Assembly: GCF_009299835.1 (NCBI RefSeq)
Contig: NZ_VKCZ01000003.1
Location: 372,001-436,000 of the forward strand
DNA: 64,000 nucleotides
Direction: 5' to 3'
DNA from: Microlunatus speluncae
Lineage (GTDB): Bacteria > Actinomycetota > Actinomycetes > Propionibacteriales > Propionibacteriaceae
The notes beneath the pieces are model-generated. The model made no database searches. It saw only the letters and a list, made by a program, of their open reading frames with translations, and was not told where the DNA came from. Of the stretch, positions 17,093 through 26,037 are shown piece after piece. A program made the position numbers and the translations under genes. Numbering within the stretch: the stretch's first letter is position 1; the number at the start of each line of letters is the position of its first letter.

Positions 17093-17250
17093 GTCGATCT
17101 CCCTTTATTTCGTAGTTGGACGCACCCAACGTAGCGCTACTTACCCGGTTCCGGCGACGCTGAATCGCGCGAAATTCTCGCGTCGGCGACCGCGTCATCA
17201 ATCCGTGATTTTCGCCCGGCCCGACGGGCTGCGATTCCGGTCGGCCGGGG

Positions 17251-17281
17251 TTGACCTCAACCCTTCTTGAAGTCCTACCGT
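17251..17281 (+). promoter_or_regulatory. Leaderless promoter of the LLM oxidoreductase gene
   Basis: TTGACC (17251-17256) and TACCGT (17276-17281) are separated by 19 bases; TACCGT lies seven bases before the ATG at 17289, so the transcript should start at or beside the start codon. There is no Shine-Dalgarno. Confidence 0.55.
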
Positions 17282-17288
17282 CACGGTC

Positions 17289-18113
17289 ATGGAACTCAGC
17301 AGAGCGGGCCTGGCCATCGATCTCGCCGACGGGATCCCTGCCCAAGCCGCACGGTACGAAGAACTTGGCTACGGCGCGTTGTGGATCGCCGGCGGTCAGC
17401 TGACCTCGTTGGCGCCGATCGGTGACCTGCTCGCGGCGACCCGGACGACGACGGTCGGCACCGGGATCATTCCGACCTCGGTCTATCCGGCACCGGAGGT
17501 GATCCAGACCTACGCCGATCTTGAGCGCACCGAGCCGGGGCGATTCCTGGTCGGGCTCGGCGGCGCGCAGGCGCCGAAATCGCTGCAGGCGCTGCACGAC
17601 TACCTGGATCAGCTCGACCGCTCCGACCCGGTGCTACCGGTCGACCGGCGCTACCTGGCGGCCCTCGGGCCGCGCAAGGTCGAGCTGGCGCGGGACCGGT
17701 TCGCCGGGGCGATCACACTGCTGGTCACCCCCGATTTCACCGCCCGGACCCGCGACCGGCTCGGTTCCCGACACCAGATCGTCGACCTGCTCGTGGCGCC
17801 CGACCTCGACGCCGAACGGGCCCGGGCCGCGGCGCGGGAGACCCTCGGCTTCCTGGTCCGGGTGCCGGGCTATCGCGCCCACCTGACCCGGATCGGCTTC
17901 GCCGAGACCGAGATCGACCGGCTCGACGACTGGCTGGTCGATGCCATCGTGCCCCGCGGCGACACCGCGACGATCGCGGCCGCGGTCCGGCAGCACTGGG
18001 ACGCCGGCGCCGACCAGGTGATCATCAGCCCACTCGGCGGCACCGACCGGGACGAGTTCCTGGCCGAGCTCGCCGACCTGCTGCGGTTGCCGGCCGATCA
18101 GCACGCGACCTGA
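17289..18113 (+). CDS. LLM-class F420-dependent oxidoreductase
   Basis: A 274-residue luciferase-like TIM-barrel protein. ELGYGALWIAGGQL near the start and TTTVGTGIIPTSVYPAPEVI match the TIGR03620-type family of deazaflavin (F420)-dependent enzymes of actinobacteria; the conserved GRFLVGLG follows. It presumably transfers hydride between F420H2 and an unknown small molecule. It is a single gene, convergent with the GntR regulator. The start is supported by a -10 box seven bases upstream. Confidence 0.87.
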   Translation: MELSRAGLAIDLADGIPAQAARYEELGYGALWIAGGQLTSLAPIGDLLAATRTTTVGTGIIPTSVYPAPEVIQTYADLERTEPGRFLVGLGGAQAPKSLQALHDYLDQLDRSDPVLPVDRRYLAALGPRKVELARDRFAGAITLLVTPDFTARTRDRLGSRHQIVDLLVAPDLDAERARAAARETLGFLVRVPGYRAHLTRIGFAETEIDRLDDWLVDAIVPRGDTATIAAAVRQHWDAGADQVIISPLGGTDRDEFLAELADLLRLPADQHAT

Positions 18114-18152
18114 GCGACGCAACGATCTTGGCCGCGCGGGAAAACGATCTTG

Positions 18153-18530
18153 TCAGGGGCGCTGCCAGGCGTCCTCGACGGCGCGGATCGCCTCGGACAG
18201 GGTGAGCCCGGTCTGCCGGGCCACGGTGGCGAACCGGGTCGCGGCCTCGGTCACCGCGTCGGTCGGGGTCGACTGGAGCGTGACGAAGGTGCCCTTGCGG
18301 CCGTGAGTGGTGATCACTCCGTCGGACTCCAGCACCCGGTAGGCCCGGGCGACCGTGTTGACCGCCAGCCCGATGTCGCCGGCCAGCTGACGTACCGTCG
18401 GCAATCGGGCGCCCGGCTCGAGCCGGCCGTCGGTGATCATCGCGGCGAGTTGGCTGCGCAGTTGATCGAACGGCGGGACGGCCGAAGCCGGGTCGATGTC
18501 GATCGTGATCATCGGATCCCGCTCCGTCAT
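18153..18530 (-). CDS. GntR-family transcriptional regulator (YtrA subgroup)
   Basis: A 125-residue regulator with an N-terminal winged helix (PPFDQLRSQLAAMITDG then LPTVRQLAGDIGLAVNTVAR) and only a short C-terminal tail, which marks the YtrA subgroup that usually controls ABC exporters. No exporter is adjacent here, so its targets are probably elsewhere. AGGAG stands six bases before the ATG at 18530. The DNA-recognition helix is intact. Confidence 0.9.
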   Translation of the reverse strand: MTERDPMITIDIDPASAVPPFDQLRSQLAAMITDGRLEPGARLPTVRQLAGDIGLAVNTVARAYRVLESDGVITTHGRKGTFVTLQSTPTDAVTEAATRFATVARQTGLTLSEAIRAVEDAWQRP

Positions 18531-18590
18531 CGGTGACTCCTGGAGCTGATCATGGTCCGCAAGCCTAACCGGCCGGCTGGTTGCCCGTGG

Positions 18591-19022
18591 TCAGTCGAGC
18601 AAGATCGCATCCAGCAGGGCCACCGCCGGGCGATCGGGCTCCAGCCAGTCGACCGCAGTCAGCTCGGTCCGGGTCAGCCAGCGGAGCCGGTCATGGGAAT
18701 CGCCGGCCGCCGGTGCCGGCTGCCCTCCGGTGAGCGCCGCGGTCCAGACCCGCAATTCCCAATCGGGGTTGATCGGCCACGGGGCACCGTCGGTGAGCTC
18801 GTCGCGGACCGCGATCGCGACGCCGAGCTCCTCGGCGATCTCGCGGGTCAGCGCTTCCGCCGCGGTCTCGCCGGGGTCCACCTTGCCGCCGGGGAACTCC
18901 CACCGGCCGGCCAGCTCGGCCGGACCGCTGCGCCGGGCCGCCAGCACCCGGCGCGGCCGGCCGGGATCGTCGAGGATCGCGGCCGCGACCACCAGCCGGG
19001 TCGGTGCTCCGGATTCCGGCAC
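18591..19022 (-). CDS. MutT-type Nudix hydrolase (8-oxo-dGTP diphosphatase-like)
   Basis: A 143-residue Nudix enzyme. The complete Nudix box GKVDPGETAAEALTREIAEE followed by LGV starts about residue 46, preceded by AGRWEFPGG as in MutT. It hydrolyses oxidised nucleoside triphosphates to monophosphates to limit mutation. The GTG at 19022 has GGAGG nine bases upstream; the frame is open further but overlaps the divergent helicase gene. Expression is probably from the short shared intergenic region. Confidence 0.87.
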   Translation of the reverse strand: MPESGAPTRLVVAAAILDDPGRPRRVLAARRSGPAELAGRWEFPGGKVDPGETAAEALTREIAEELGVAIAVRDELTDGAPWPINPDWELRVWTAALTGGQPAPAAGDSHDRLRWLTRTELTAVDWLEPDRPAVALLDAILLD

Positions 19023-19065
19023 GGCTCGCTGCCTCCACGGTGAGCGACGGGTAGGGTCGCGGCTG

Positions 19066-21609
19066 ATGCTACTGGCCGACCTGATCCCCGCCCCGACCGA
19101 ATCGGGCTCCATCGATCCCGACGCGGTCTTCGAGGCGTTCGTCGACTGGTCCATCGAGCGCGGCTGGGCCCCGTATCCGGCGCAGACCGACGCCTTGATC
19201 GAGATCGTCTCCGGCTCCAATGTGATCATGGCGACGCCGACCGGCTCCGGTAAGAGTCTGGTCGCGACGGGGGCCCAGTTCGCCACCCTCGCCGCCGGCG
19301 GGACGACGTACTACACCGCGCCGATCAAGGCTCTGGTGTCGGAGAAGTTCTTCGCCGCGACCGAGTTCTTCGGGCCGGACAAGGTCGGCATGCTGACCGG
19401 TGACGCGAGCGTCAACCCCGGGGCGCCGATCATCTGTTGCACCGCCGAGGTGCTGGCCAACATCGCGCTGCGCCAAGGCGGCGGAGAGTCGCGCGATCGG
19501 GCCGGCATCGACACGGTGATCATGGACGAGTTCCACTACTACGCGGAGCCGGATCGCGGCTGGGCCTGGCAGGTGCCGCTGATCGAACTGCCGCAGGCCC
19601 AGTTCCTGTTGATGTCGGCCACCCTCGGCGACATGACCCGGTTCGAGGCCGACCTGAAGCGCCGCACCGGCCGGACCACCGCGGTGATCAGCTCCGTCGA
19701 GCGGCCGATCCCGCTCTACTACTCCTACGTCACCACGACGCTGCACGAGACCATCGAGGAACGGCTGGAGTCCCGCGACGCCCCGATCTACGTGGTGCAT
19801 TTCAGCCGGGCCGCAGCGATCGAGCAGGCCCAGGCGATGGCCAGCCTCAAGGTGGCCAGCCGGGAGGAGAAGGACAAGATCGCCGAGCTGATCGGCGACT
19901 TCCGCTTCTCCGCCGGCTTCGGCAAGACCCTGTCCCGGCTGGTCCGGATGGGCATCGGCGTGCACCATTCCGGGATGCTGCCGCGCTACCGCCGGCTGGT
20001 CGAGCGGCTGGCCCAGGCCGGACTGCTCAAGATCATCTGCGGCACGGACACGCTCGGCGTCGGCATCAACGTGCCGATCCGGACCGTCCTGCTCACCTCC
20101 CTGAGCAAGTACGACGGGGTCAAGCCGCGGCTGCTCACCGCGCGCGAGTTCCACCAGATCGCCGGCCGGGCCGGCCGCGCCGGCTACGACACCGCCGGCA
20201 ACGTCGTCATCCAGGCTCCCGATCATGTGGTGGCCAACGAGAAGGCGCTGGCCAAGGCCGGCGACGATCCGAAGAAGCGGCGCAAGGTGGTGCGGAAGAA
20301 GCCGCCGGAGGGAACGGTGGGCTACGGCCAGCCGACCTACGACCGGCTGATCGCGGCCGAGCCGGAGCCGCTCGAGTCGAGCTTCGCGGTGAGCCACGCG
20401 ATGGTGATCAATGTGATCGCCCGCGGCGGCGACTGCTTCGCCTCGATGCGGCGGCTGCTGACCGACAACGACGAGCCCGCCGTCCGCCGCCGCAAGCATG
20501 TCCATCGGGCAATCGAGATCTACCGCGGCCTGCTGACCACCGGGGTGGTCGAGCCGCTGCTGGACGGAACGGGAGCCCGGGTCACCATCGACCTGCAGGA
20601 AGACTTTGCGCTGAACCAGCCGCTGTCGCCTTTCGGACTGGCGGCGTTGGATCTGGTCGACTTCGAGGCCGAGAACTACGCGCTGGACATCGTGTCGGTG
20701 ATCGAATCGATCTTGGAGGATCCGCGGCCGATCCTGATGGCACAGCGCAACCGGGCCCGTGGTGCCGCGATCGAGGCGATGAAGGCGGAAGGGATCGAGT
20801 ACGAGGAGCGGATGGAGCTGCTCGAGGACATCACCTATCCGCGGCCGTTGGCCGAGCCGCTGGAGCACGCGTACTCGGTCTATGCCCAGACCCACCCGTG
20901 GGTCCTTGATCATCGGCTGGCGCCGAAGTCGGTGGTGCGGGAGATGGCCGAGCAGGGGATGACGTTCACCGAGTACGTCAGCAGCTATCAGCTGGCCCGC
21001 TCCGAGGGCATCGTGCTCCGCTACCTTTCCGATGCGTACAAGGCGTTGCGGCAGACCGTGCCGGAGGCGATCCGGACGCCGGACCTGGCCGACCTGATCG
21101 AGTGGCTGGGCGAGCTGGTGCGGCAGGTCGACTCCAGCCTGGTCGACGAGTGGGAGGCGCTGAGCCACCCGGGCGCGCAGCCGACCGAACACCGGCTGGA
21201 CGAGCGCCCGACCCCGGTCACCCAGAACCAGCGGGCCTTCCGGGTGCTGGTCCGCAACGCGATGTTCCGCCGGATCGAGCTGGCCGCCCGGCGCCGCTGG
21301 AACGATCTCGGCGAGCTGGACGGCGAGGGCGGCTTCGACGCCGAGGCCTGGCGCGAGGGGATCCAGCGCTACTTCGAGACGCACGACGAGATCGGCATCG
21401 GCCCTGACGCCCGTGGGCCGAGCCTGCTGCTGATCGACCGGCAGTCCGACCACCTCCGGGTCCGGCAGATCGTGGACGACCCGGCCGGCGACCACGACTG
21501 GGTGATCGAGGCCGAGGTCGACCTCGCCGCCAGTGACGAGGCCGGCGAGGCGGTGATCCGGGTGGTCGGTTTCGGTGAGCAGACCGGCTTCGCCGACGAC
21601 CCTCGCTGA
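19066..21609 (+). CDS. Ski2-like DEAD/DEAH-box helicase with DUF3516 tail
   Basis: An 847-residue ATP-dependent helicase. Walker A is ATPTGSGKSLVA (about residue 55), motif II is MDEFHYY (about 153), motif III is LMSATLGDM and motif VI is HQIAGRAGRAGYD. The C-terminal half (YEERMELLEDITYPRPLAEP onwards) corresponds to DUF3516, found behind this helicase type in actinobacteria. It probably remodels RNA in the cytoplasm. ATG 19066 lies eight bases after TAGGGT, so the mRNA may be nearly leaderless. It is divergent from the Nudix gene and 69 bases before the DedA-like gene. Confidence 0.9.
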   Translation: MLLADLIPAPTESGSIDPDAVFEAFVDWSIERGWAPYPAQTDALIEIVSGSNVIMATPTGSGKSLVATGAQFATLAAGGTTYYTAPIKALVSEKFFAATEFFGPDKVGMLTGDASVNPGAPIICCTAEVLANIALRQGGGESRDRAGIDTVIMDEFHYYAEPDRGWAWQVPLIELPQAQFLLMSATLGDMTRFEADLKRRTGRTTAVISSVERPIPLYYSYVTTTLHETIEERLESRDAPIYVVHFSRAAAIEQAQAMASLKVASREEKDKIAELIGDFRFSAGFGKTLSRLVRMGIGVHHSGMLPRYRRLVERLAQAGLLKIICGTDTLGVGINVPIRTVLLTSLSKYDGVKPRLLTAREFHQIAGRAGRAGYDTAGNVVIQAPDHVVANEKALAKAGDDPKKRRKVVRKKPPEGTVGYGQPTYDRLIAAEPEPLESSFAVSHAMVINVIARGGDCFASMRRLLTDNDEPAVRRRKHVHRAIEIYRGLLTTGVVEPLLDGTGARVTIDLQEDFALNQPLSPFGLAALDLVDFEAENYALDIVSVIESILEDPRPILMAQRNRARGAAIEAMKAEGIEYEERMELLEDITYPRPLAEPLEHAYSVYAQTHPWVLDHRLAPKSVVREMAEQGMTFTEYVSSYQLARSEGIVLRYLSDAYKALRQTVPEAIRTPDLADLIEWLGELVRQVDSSLVDEWEALSHPGAQPTEHRLDERPTPVTQNQRAFRVLVRNAMFRRIELAARRRWNDLGELDGEGGFDAEAWREGIQRYFETHDEIGIGPDARGPSLLLIDRQSDHLRVRQIVDDPAGDHDWVIEAEVDLAASDEAGEAVIRVVGFGEQTGFADDPR

Positions 21610-21678
21610 GCCCCGAGCCTGATCGGCTTAGGTTCACCTCACCTATAGTGGTTCGGTGAGCACCGGGGACGGGACCTG

Positions 21679-22215
21679 ATGGACTTCTGGCGCGACTGGC
21701 CGTATCCGCTCGCCCTGTCGATCTTGTTCCTGGTCATCCTGCTGCGGGCCAACGCCACCTACTGGCTGGGCCGGGCGGCCAACGCCGGCGCGAACCGGAC
21801 CCGGCTGCAACGGATGCTGGAGTCGGCCGGCTATCGCCGGGCGCGGGACCTGGTGGTGCGCTGGGGTGCGCCGGTGATCACCTTCTCCTTCCTCACCATC
21901 GGCCTGCAGACCTTGATCAATCTTGCCGCGGGAGTGGTCCGGATGCCGTACCGGCGCTATCTGCCGGCGATGTTGATCGGCGGCGTGCTCTGGTCGTTCC
22001 TGTACGCGACCTTCGGGTTCGTCTCGTTCGAAGTCTGGCAGCGGCTCTACGAACGCTGGCCCGGGCCGGCCGTCGCGCTGCTGATCGTGCTGGTGTTGAT
22101 CTTGATCGGCTTCATCGTGTGGCAGATCCGGCGGCCGCGGGAGACTGCCGACGATGATCATCCGCCGGTGCGGGGCGTCGATCGTCCGGCCGGGCGGGAT
22201 AACGTGGGCTCGTGA
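21679..22215 (+). CDS. DedA/VTT-family membrane protein
   Basis: 178 residues with four to five hydrophobic segments. FSFLTIGLQTLINLAAGVVR followed by MPYRRYLPAMLIGGVLWSFL is the conserved VTT-domain core, with the membrane re-entrant arginines. DedA proteins are implicated in lipid-carrier (undecaprenyl phosphate) flipping and membrane homeostasis. It is shorter than usual (about 200). Its stop overlaps the GTG of menB (GTGA), so the two are translationally coupled. Confidence 0.82.
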   Translation: MDFWRDWPYPLALSILFLVILLRANATYWLGRAANAGANRTRLQRMLESAGYRRARDLVVRWGAPVITFSFLTIGLQTLINLAAGVVRMPYRRYLPAMLIGGVLWSFLYATFGFVSFEVWQRLYERWPGPAVALLIVLVLILIGFIVWQIRRPRETADDDHPPVRGVDRPAGRDNVGS

Positions 22216-23096
22216 CCTTCGATCCCGCGCTCTGGCAGCCGGTTGCCGGCTTCGATTTCACCGACATCACCTATCACCGCGCGGTCGACGCGCCGGTGGT
22301 CCGGGTGGCGTTCGACCGGCCCGAGGTGCGCAACGCGTTTCGCCCGCACACCGTCGACGAGCTCTACCGCGCTCTTGATCATGCCCGGACCAGCTCCGAC
22401 GTCGGCTGCGTGCTGTTGACCGGCAACGGCCCGTCGCCCAGGGACGGCGGCTGGGCCTTCTGCAGCGGCGGTGATCAACGGATCCGCGGCCGCTCCGGCT
22501 ATCAGTACGCGGACGGCGACGAGCCCACCGACCCGGCGGCGATGGGGCGGCTGCACATCCTCGAGGTGCAACGACTGATCAGGTTCATGCCCAAGGTGGT
22601 GATCGCGCTGGTCGGCGGCTGGGCGGCCGGCGGCGGGCACAGCCTGCACGTGGTCTGCGACCTCACCCTGGCCAGCGCCGAGCACGCCCGCTTCAAGCAG
22701 ACCGACGCCGACGTCGGCTCGTTCGACGCCGGCTTCGGCTCGGCCTACCTGGCCCGCCAGGTCGGCCAGAAGTTCGCCCGGGAGATCTTCTTCCTCGGCG
22801 AAACTTATGACGCCCAGGACGCGTACCGGATGGGCATGGTCAACCGCGTCGTCCCGCACGCCGACCTGGAGACCACCGGTCTCGACTGGGGCCGCAAGAT
22901 CTGCGGCAAGAGCCCCACCGCCCAGCGGATGCTCAAATTCGCCTTCAACGCGATCGACGACGGCCTGATCGGCCAGCAGGTCTTCGCCGGCGAGACCACC
23001 CGGCTGGCGTACATGACCGACGAGGCCGTCGAGGGCCGCGACGCCTTCCTGGAAAAGCGCCCACCCAACTGGCGCGACTTCCCCTATTACTACTGA
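22212..23096 (+). CDS. menB: 1,4-dihydroxy-2-naphthoyl-CoA synthase
   Basis: 294 residues. It carries out the ring-closing Dieckmann step of menaquinone synthesis, from o-succinylbenzoyl-CoA. The crotonase-fold oxyanion-hole segments are AFCSGGDQRIRG and VVGGWAAGGGHSLHVVCDL-like, with the catalytic DADVGSFDAGFGS and the C-terminal PPNWRDFPYYY typical of MenB. The GTG start overlaps the DedA stop by four bases. No other men gene is in the window, so the pathway is split. The protein is cytoplasmic and hexameric in known members. Confidence 0.94.
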   Translation: MTFDPALWQPVAGFDFTDITYHRAVDAPVVRVAFDRPEVRNAFRPHTVDELYRALDHARTSSDVGCVLLTGNGPSPRDGGWAFCSGGDQRIRGRSGYQYADGDEPTDPAAMGRLHILEVQRLIRFMPKVVIALVGGWAAGGGHSLHVVCDLTLASAEHARFKQTDADVGSFDAGFGSAYLARQVGQKFAREIFFLGETYDAQDAYRMGMVNRVVPHADLETTGLDWGRKICGKSPTAQRMLKFAFNAIDDGLIGQQVFAGETTRLAYMTDEAVEGRDAFLEKRPPNWRDFPYYY

Positions 23097-23131
23097 TCCG
23101 GGCTGCCGTTGACCTTGCGTACACTGACTTC

Positions 23132-23374
23132 ATGTCGCTGAGCGCAGCTGAGTTCTACGAGGCGGGCATGGCCCTGCCTCCTTCGGTGCGCAAGGATGTC
23201 GCGTTGCAGCTGCTCGAATCGGTCGAGGTCGTCGATCAGGAGACGCTCGATGACGACTGGACCGACGAGATCATCACACGGATGGAGGACATCCGCAGCG
23301 GCAAGGTTCAGCCGGTCCCCGGCGATCAGGTGTTCGCCGAGTTGGCCGGCCGGCGGGATGCGCGCAACGGATGA
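23132..23374 (+). CDS. Antitoxin, addiction-module (TIGR02574) family
   Basis: 80 residues: SLSAAEFYEAGMALPPSVRK is the family's start pattern, followed by a helical segment and an acidic region DDDWTDEIITRMEDI. It binds the toxin encoded four bases later and probably represses the pair. TACACT lies six bases before the ATG, so the mRNA is expected to be leaderless. The stop overlaps the toxin ATG (ATGA). Confidence 0.88.
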   Translation: MSLSAAEFYEAGMALPPSVRKDVALQLLESVEVVDQETLDDDWTDEIITRMEDIRSGKVQPVPGDQVFAELAGRRDARNG

Positions 23375-23691
23375 GCGTCGGCTTCGGCTTCCACCCGGAG
23401 GCCCGGGCCGAGTTCATGGCCGACATTGACTGGTACGACGGTCGTGACGCAGGTGTCGGAGCACGCTTTGTAGCCGGAGTTCGGGCAGCGATTGACTCGG
23501 CAGCCGAGGCTCCGGACGCCTGGGCGACCTGGCCGGGCTGGAATCGCGACCCGATCGTGCGTTCGAAGGGTGTAACCGGGTTTCCGTACCGTGTCGTCTA
23601 CTTCGTCGCCGAGAACGGTGACCTGATCGTCCTCGCAGTGGCCCACAGTAAGCGGCGACCCGGCTACTGGAGAGACCGAATCAGCCCTTGA
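23371..23691 (+). CDS. RelE/ParE-family toxin
   Basis: 106 residues with the compact RelE/ParE fold: FHPEARAEFMADIDWYDGR (two N-terminal helices), GVGARFVAGVRAAID, then the strand FPYRVVYFVAENGDLIVLAV and the C-terminal AHSKRRPGYW. ParE-type members poison gyrase and RelE-type members cut mRNA; the sequence does not decide between them. Coupling to the preceding antitoxin by an ATGA overlap supports an intact type II module. It is convergent with upp. Confidence 0.9.
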   Translation: MSVGFGFHPEARAEFMADIDWYDGRDAGVGARFVAGVRAAIDSAAEAPDAWATWPGWNRDPIVRSKGVTGFPYRVVYFVAENGDLIVLAVAHSKRRPGYWRDRISP

Positions 23692-23701
23692 TCAGTTCGC
23701 C

Positions 23702-24340
23702 TCAGACCACGCCGTAGAGACGGTCGCCGGCGTCGCCGAGACCGGGGACGATGTAGCCGACCTCGTTCAGGCGTTCGTCGACGGCGGCGGTGACCAGGTG
23801 GCAGGGGACCTGGAGATCATCGAGCAGGCCCTCGACCCGGGCGATGCCCTCCGGCGCGGCCAGCAGGCAGATGCAGGTGATGTGATCGGCGCCGCGGGCG
23901 ACCAGATATTTCACCGCCGCGGCGAGGGTGCCGCCGGTGGCCAGCATCGGGTCGAGCACGTAGCACTGGCGGCCGGACAGATCCTCCGGCAGCCGCTCCG
24001 CGTACGTCGAGGCCTCCAGAGTCACCTCGTCCCGCACCATGCCGACGAAGCCGACCTCGGCCGTCGGGATCAGCCGGGTCATCCCCTCCAGCATGCCCAG
24101 TCCGGCCCGCAGGATCGGCACCACCATCGGCCGCGGCTGGGCCAGCTTCACGCCGACACAATTGGCGATCGGGGTGCGCACGGTGTGTTGGGTGACCCGC
24201 ACCTCCCGCGTCGCCTCGTACGCCAGCAGGGTGACGAGCTCCTCGGTCAGGTGCCGGAAGGTCGGCGAGTCGGTGCGTTCGTCGCGCAGGGCGGTCAGTT
24301 TGTGCGCCACGAGGGGATGATCGACGACCCGAAGTTCCAT
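23702..24340 (-). CDS. upp: Uracil phosphoribosyltransferase
   Basis: A 212-residue pyrimidine-salvage enzyme making UMP from uracil and PRPP. The PRPP loop is [12 protein letters not shown] (residues 128-139), [10 protein letters not shown] (75-84) is the substrate-side motif and [16 protein letters not shown] is the conserved C-terminus that binds uracil. The start MELRVVDHP at 24340 matches family length; the frame continues upstream only as non-coding. It is divergent from the TadA-partner gene. Confidence 0.95.
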   Translation of the reverse strand: MELRVVDHPLVAHKLTALRDERTDSPTFRHLTEELVTLLAYEATREVRVTQHTVRTPIANCVGVKLAQPRPMVVPILRAGLGMLEGMTRLIPTAEVGFVGMVRDEVTLEASTYAERLPEDLSGRQCYVLDPMLATGGTLAAAVKYLVARGADHITCICLLAAPEGIARVEGLLDDLQVPCHLVTAAVDERLNEVGYIVPGLGDAGDRLYGVV

Positions 24341-24462
24341 GCCTAGAGGGTGCCACATCGTCCGAGCGGTGGCAGAGTCAAGAGCAGGTATCGAATGGCC
24401 CGGCAAAGATGTGCTTGTTGACTCGTTCTGACACCATTGGGTGGCGAATGAAGGGATGCGTG

Positions 24463-25146
24463 ATGAGTGACTTTGACGACGACGAGTACGAGTCGTTCGA
24501 CCTGGGGCCTGCGCGTGGGCGGGACACGGCCGGCGACCGGACCGATGCTCGGAGTGCGGAGGAGGACTTGGCGGATTCCGATGATCTTGACGAGGACGAC
24601 GATGACGACGACTTCGACGATGATGACGACGACGATGACGATGATGACGACGACTTCGACGATGATCTTGAAGACGCGACCGAGGACGAGATCGACTTCG
24701 TCGTCGCCGCGTACCGGGAGGACGGTCAACCGGTAGCCCAGGCACTGCAGAAGGACCTGGCCAACGATCTTGAGGAGTTGATCGAGGTGCTGCGCCGGTT
24801 GCCCGGCGACGGCGGCTCCCTCGGTTTCGTCTCGCTCACCCAGTCGGTGTTCGTGATCGCCCGGGTCCGGGGCCGGCTGGTGCAGGTGCTGCTGTCCGAC
24901 GGCGGCGCCGGCGACGAGTGGCCGATCGCCCGCGACGTCGCCGACTATCTCGGCCTGGCCGTGCCCGACGGCGACGACCCGTTGGGTGACCTCGATCTGT
25001 TGAACGATCTCGGCATCGGCTCGTTCGAGTTGGAGGCGATCAGCGGCGACTTCGAGGAGTCCAGCGAGGATCTGGTCTATCGGATCGTCGACAAGCTCAA
25101 GATCGGCGACGAGGTCCGCCGGGTGGTCCAGTCCAGCTTCCGGTGA
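24463..25146 (+). CDS. tRNA adenosine deaminase-associated protein with poly-aspartate tract
   Basis: A 227-residue protein of a family found beside tadA in actinobacteria; its role is unproven. The N-terminal 75 residues are extremely acidic, with long runs of aspartate (about residues 45-70) broken by single phenylalanines; the rest is a compact alpha/beta domain ([20 protein letters not shown], then [13 protein letters not shown]). AAGGG precedes the ATG at 24463. The downstream tadA begins 46 bases later on the same strand. GAC/GAT codons alternate in the tract, so it is not a simple trinucleotide expansion. Confidence 0.85.
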   Translation: MSDFDDDEYESFDLGPARGRDTAGDRTDARSAEEDLADSDDLDEDDDDDDFDDDDDDDDDDDDDFDDDLEDATEDEIDFVVAAYREDGQPVAQALQKDLANDLEELIEVLRRLPGDGGSLGFVSLTQSVFVIARVRGRLVQVLLSDGGAGDEWPIARDVADYLGLAVPDGDDPLGDLDLLNDLGIGSFELEAISGDFEESSEDLVYRIVDKLKIGDEVRRVVQSSFR

Positions 25147-25192
25147 TCATCGTGATCATGGAGTTGTCGATCACTCGTCGCGGCTGAGCCCG

Positions 25193-25654
25193 ATGGCCAG
25201 TCAGTGGGATCCGGCGATGCGGATCGCGCTCGATCAGGGCCGGGCGGCCGCAGCCAAGGGCGACGTCCCGGTCGGCGCCGTCCTGCTCGATCCGGCCGGC
25301 GCCGTGCTGGCCACCGCCGGCAACGAGCGGGAGCAGACCGGCGATCCGACCGCCCATGCCGAGCTGCTCGTGCTGCGCCGGGCGGTCGCGACCCTGGGCC
25401 GGGAGGCCTGGCGGCTGGAAGGCTGCACCCTGGTCGTCACCCTCGAGCCGTGCACGATGTGCGCCGGGGCCCTGGTCCTGGCCCGGATCCGACAACTGGT
25501 CTTCGGCGCGTACGACCCCAAGGCCGGCGCCGTCGCCTCGCTCTTCGACGTCGTCCGCGATCGTCGGCTGAATCACCGGGTCGACGTGATGGGCGGCATC
25601 CTGGCCGAGGAGTGCGGCGCGCTCCTCTCGGACTTCTTCGGCCAGCGCCGCTGA
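25193..25654 (+). CDS. tadA: tRNA-specific adenosine deaminase
   Basis: A 153-residue zinc enzyme converting adenosine-34 to inosine in tRNA-Arg(ACG). The zinc and catalytic residues are present: H55 and E57 in TAHAELL, and C87 and C90 in LEPCTMCAGA. Length and the GDVPVGAVL start are typical. It follows the acidic partner gene and precedes tRNA-Ser(CGA) by 43 bases. Confidence 0.94.
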   Translation: MASQWDPAMRIALDQGRAAAAKGDVPVGAVLLDPAGAVLATAGNEREQTGDPTAHAELLVLRRAVATLGREAWRLEGCTLVVTLEPCTMCAGALVLARIRQLVFGAYDPKAGAVASLFDVVRDRRLNHRVDVMGGILAEECGALLSDFFGQRR

Positions 25655-25697
25655 TCCGATTCGCGTCCGGCGCCGACGATTGGGTAATCTCTCCCGC

Positions 25698-25782
25698 GGT
25701 GGCGTGTCTGAGCGGCCTAAAGAGCGCGCCTCGAAAGCGCGTGAGGTGAAAGCCTCCGCGGGTTCAAATCCCGCCGCCACCG
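25698..25782 (+). tRNA. tRNA-Ser (anticodon CGA)
   Basis: A class II tRNA of 85 bases. The acceptor GGTGGCG pairs with CGCCACC, the anticodon stem CGCGC/GCGCG encloses the loop CTCGAAA (anticodon CGA), there is a long variable arm, and the T-arm is GCGGG-TTCAAAT-CCCGC. The discriminator is G and CCA is not encoded. A strong terminator follows at 25792. Confidence 0.97.
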
Positions 25783-25791
25783 CTGAAGGGA

Positions 25792-25819
25792 AGCCCGCGT
25801 CCGGTCTCGGACGCGGGCT
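25792..25819 (+). terminator. Rho-independent-like terminator after tRNA-Ser
   Basis: AGCCCGCGTCCG and CGGACGCGGGCT form a perfect 12-bp stem with a GTCT loop, ten bases after the tRNA end and followed by CTTCCTGT. Confidence 0.85.
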
Positions 25820-25907
25820 CTTCCTGTCGAAGGGCAATCCATGGCGGTGGGAACACCAAAGTTCTGCGTGTGGTCACCGGCGAACTGACGAACAAGATCG
25901 ACCGCCC

Positions 25908-26033
25908 GTGCCTACCCGGATCAATCTGATCGACGGGCAACGGCTCGCGTCGCTCATGATCAGGTTCGGGGCCGGTGTCCAGGCGACGCAGCCGCTCAAG
26001 ATCGTCGAGATCGACGAGGACTTCTTCGAGTAG
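25908..26033 (+). pseudogene. C-terminal remnant of an Mrr-type restriction endonuclease
   Basis: The frame reads RINLIDGQRLASLMIRFGAG and ends KIVEIDEDFFE, which matches the usual end of Mrr-like restriction endonucleases (LIDGERLA.LMI...GV... then IDEDFFE). Everything before residue one of this stretch is missing or in another frame, and there is no start or ribosome site. It lies just after tRNA-Ser(CGA) and before the Fic gene, consistent with a decayed insertion. The family match is from memory of the motif, not a search. Confidence 0.6.
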
Positions 26034-26037
26034 CGCC

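Noticed and set aside
19069-21495. 808-codon minus-strand frame across the helicase gene
   Set aside because: Composition (very rich in Arg, Gly, Leu, His) and lack of motifs show that it is a shadow of the DUF3516 helicase.
24590-24680. Pure trinucleotide expansion in the acidic tract
   Set aside because: GAC and GAT are mixed and phenylalanine codons interrupt, so it is not a simple repeat tract.
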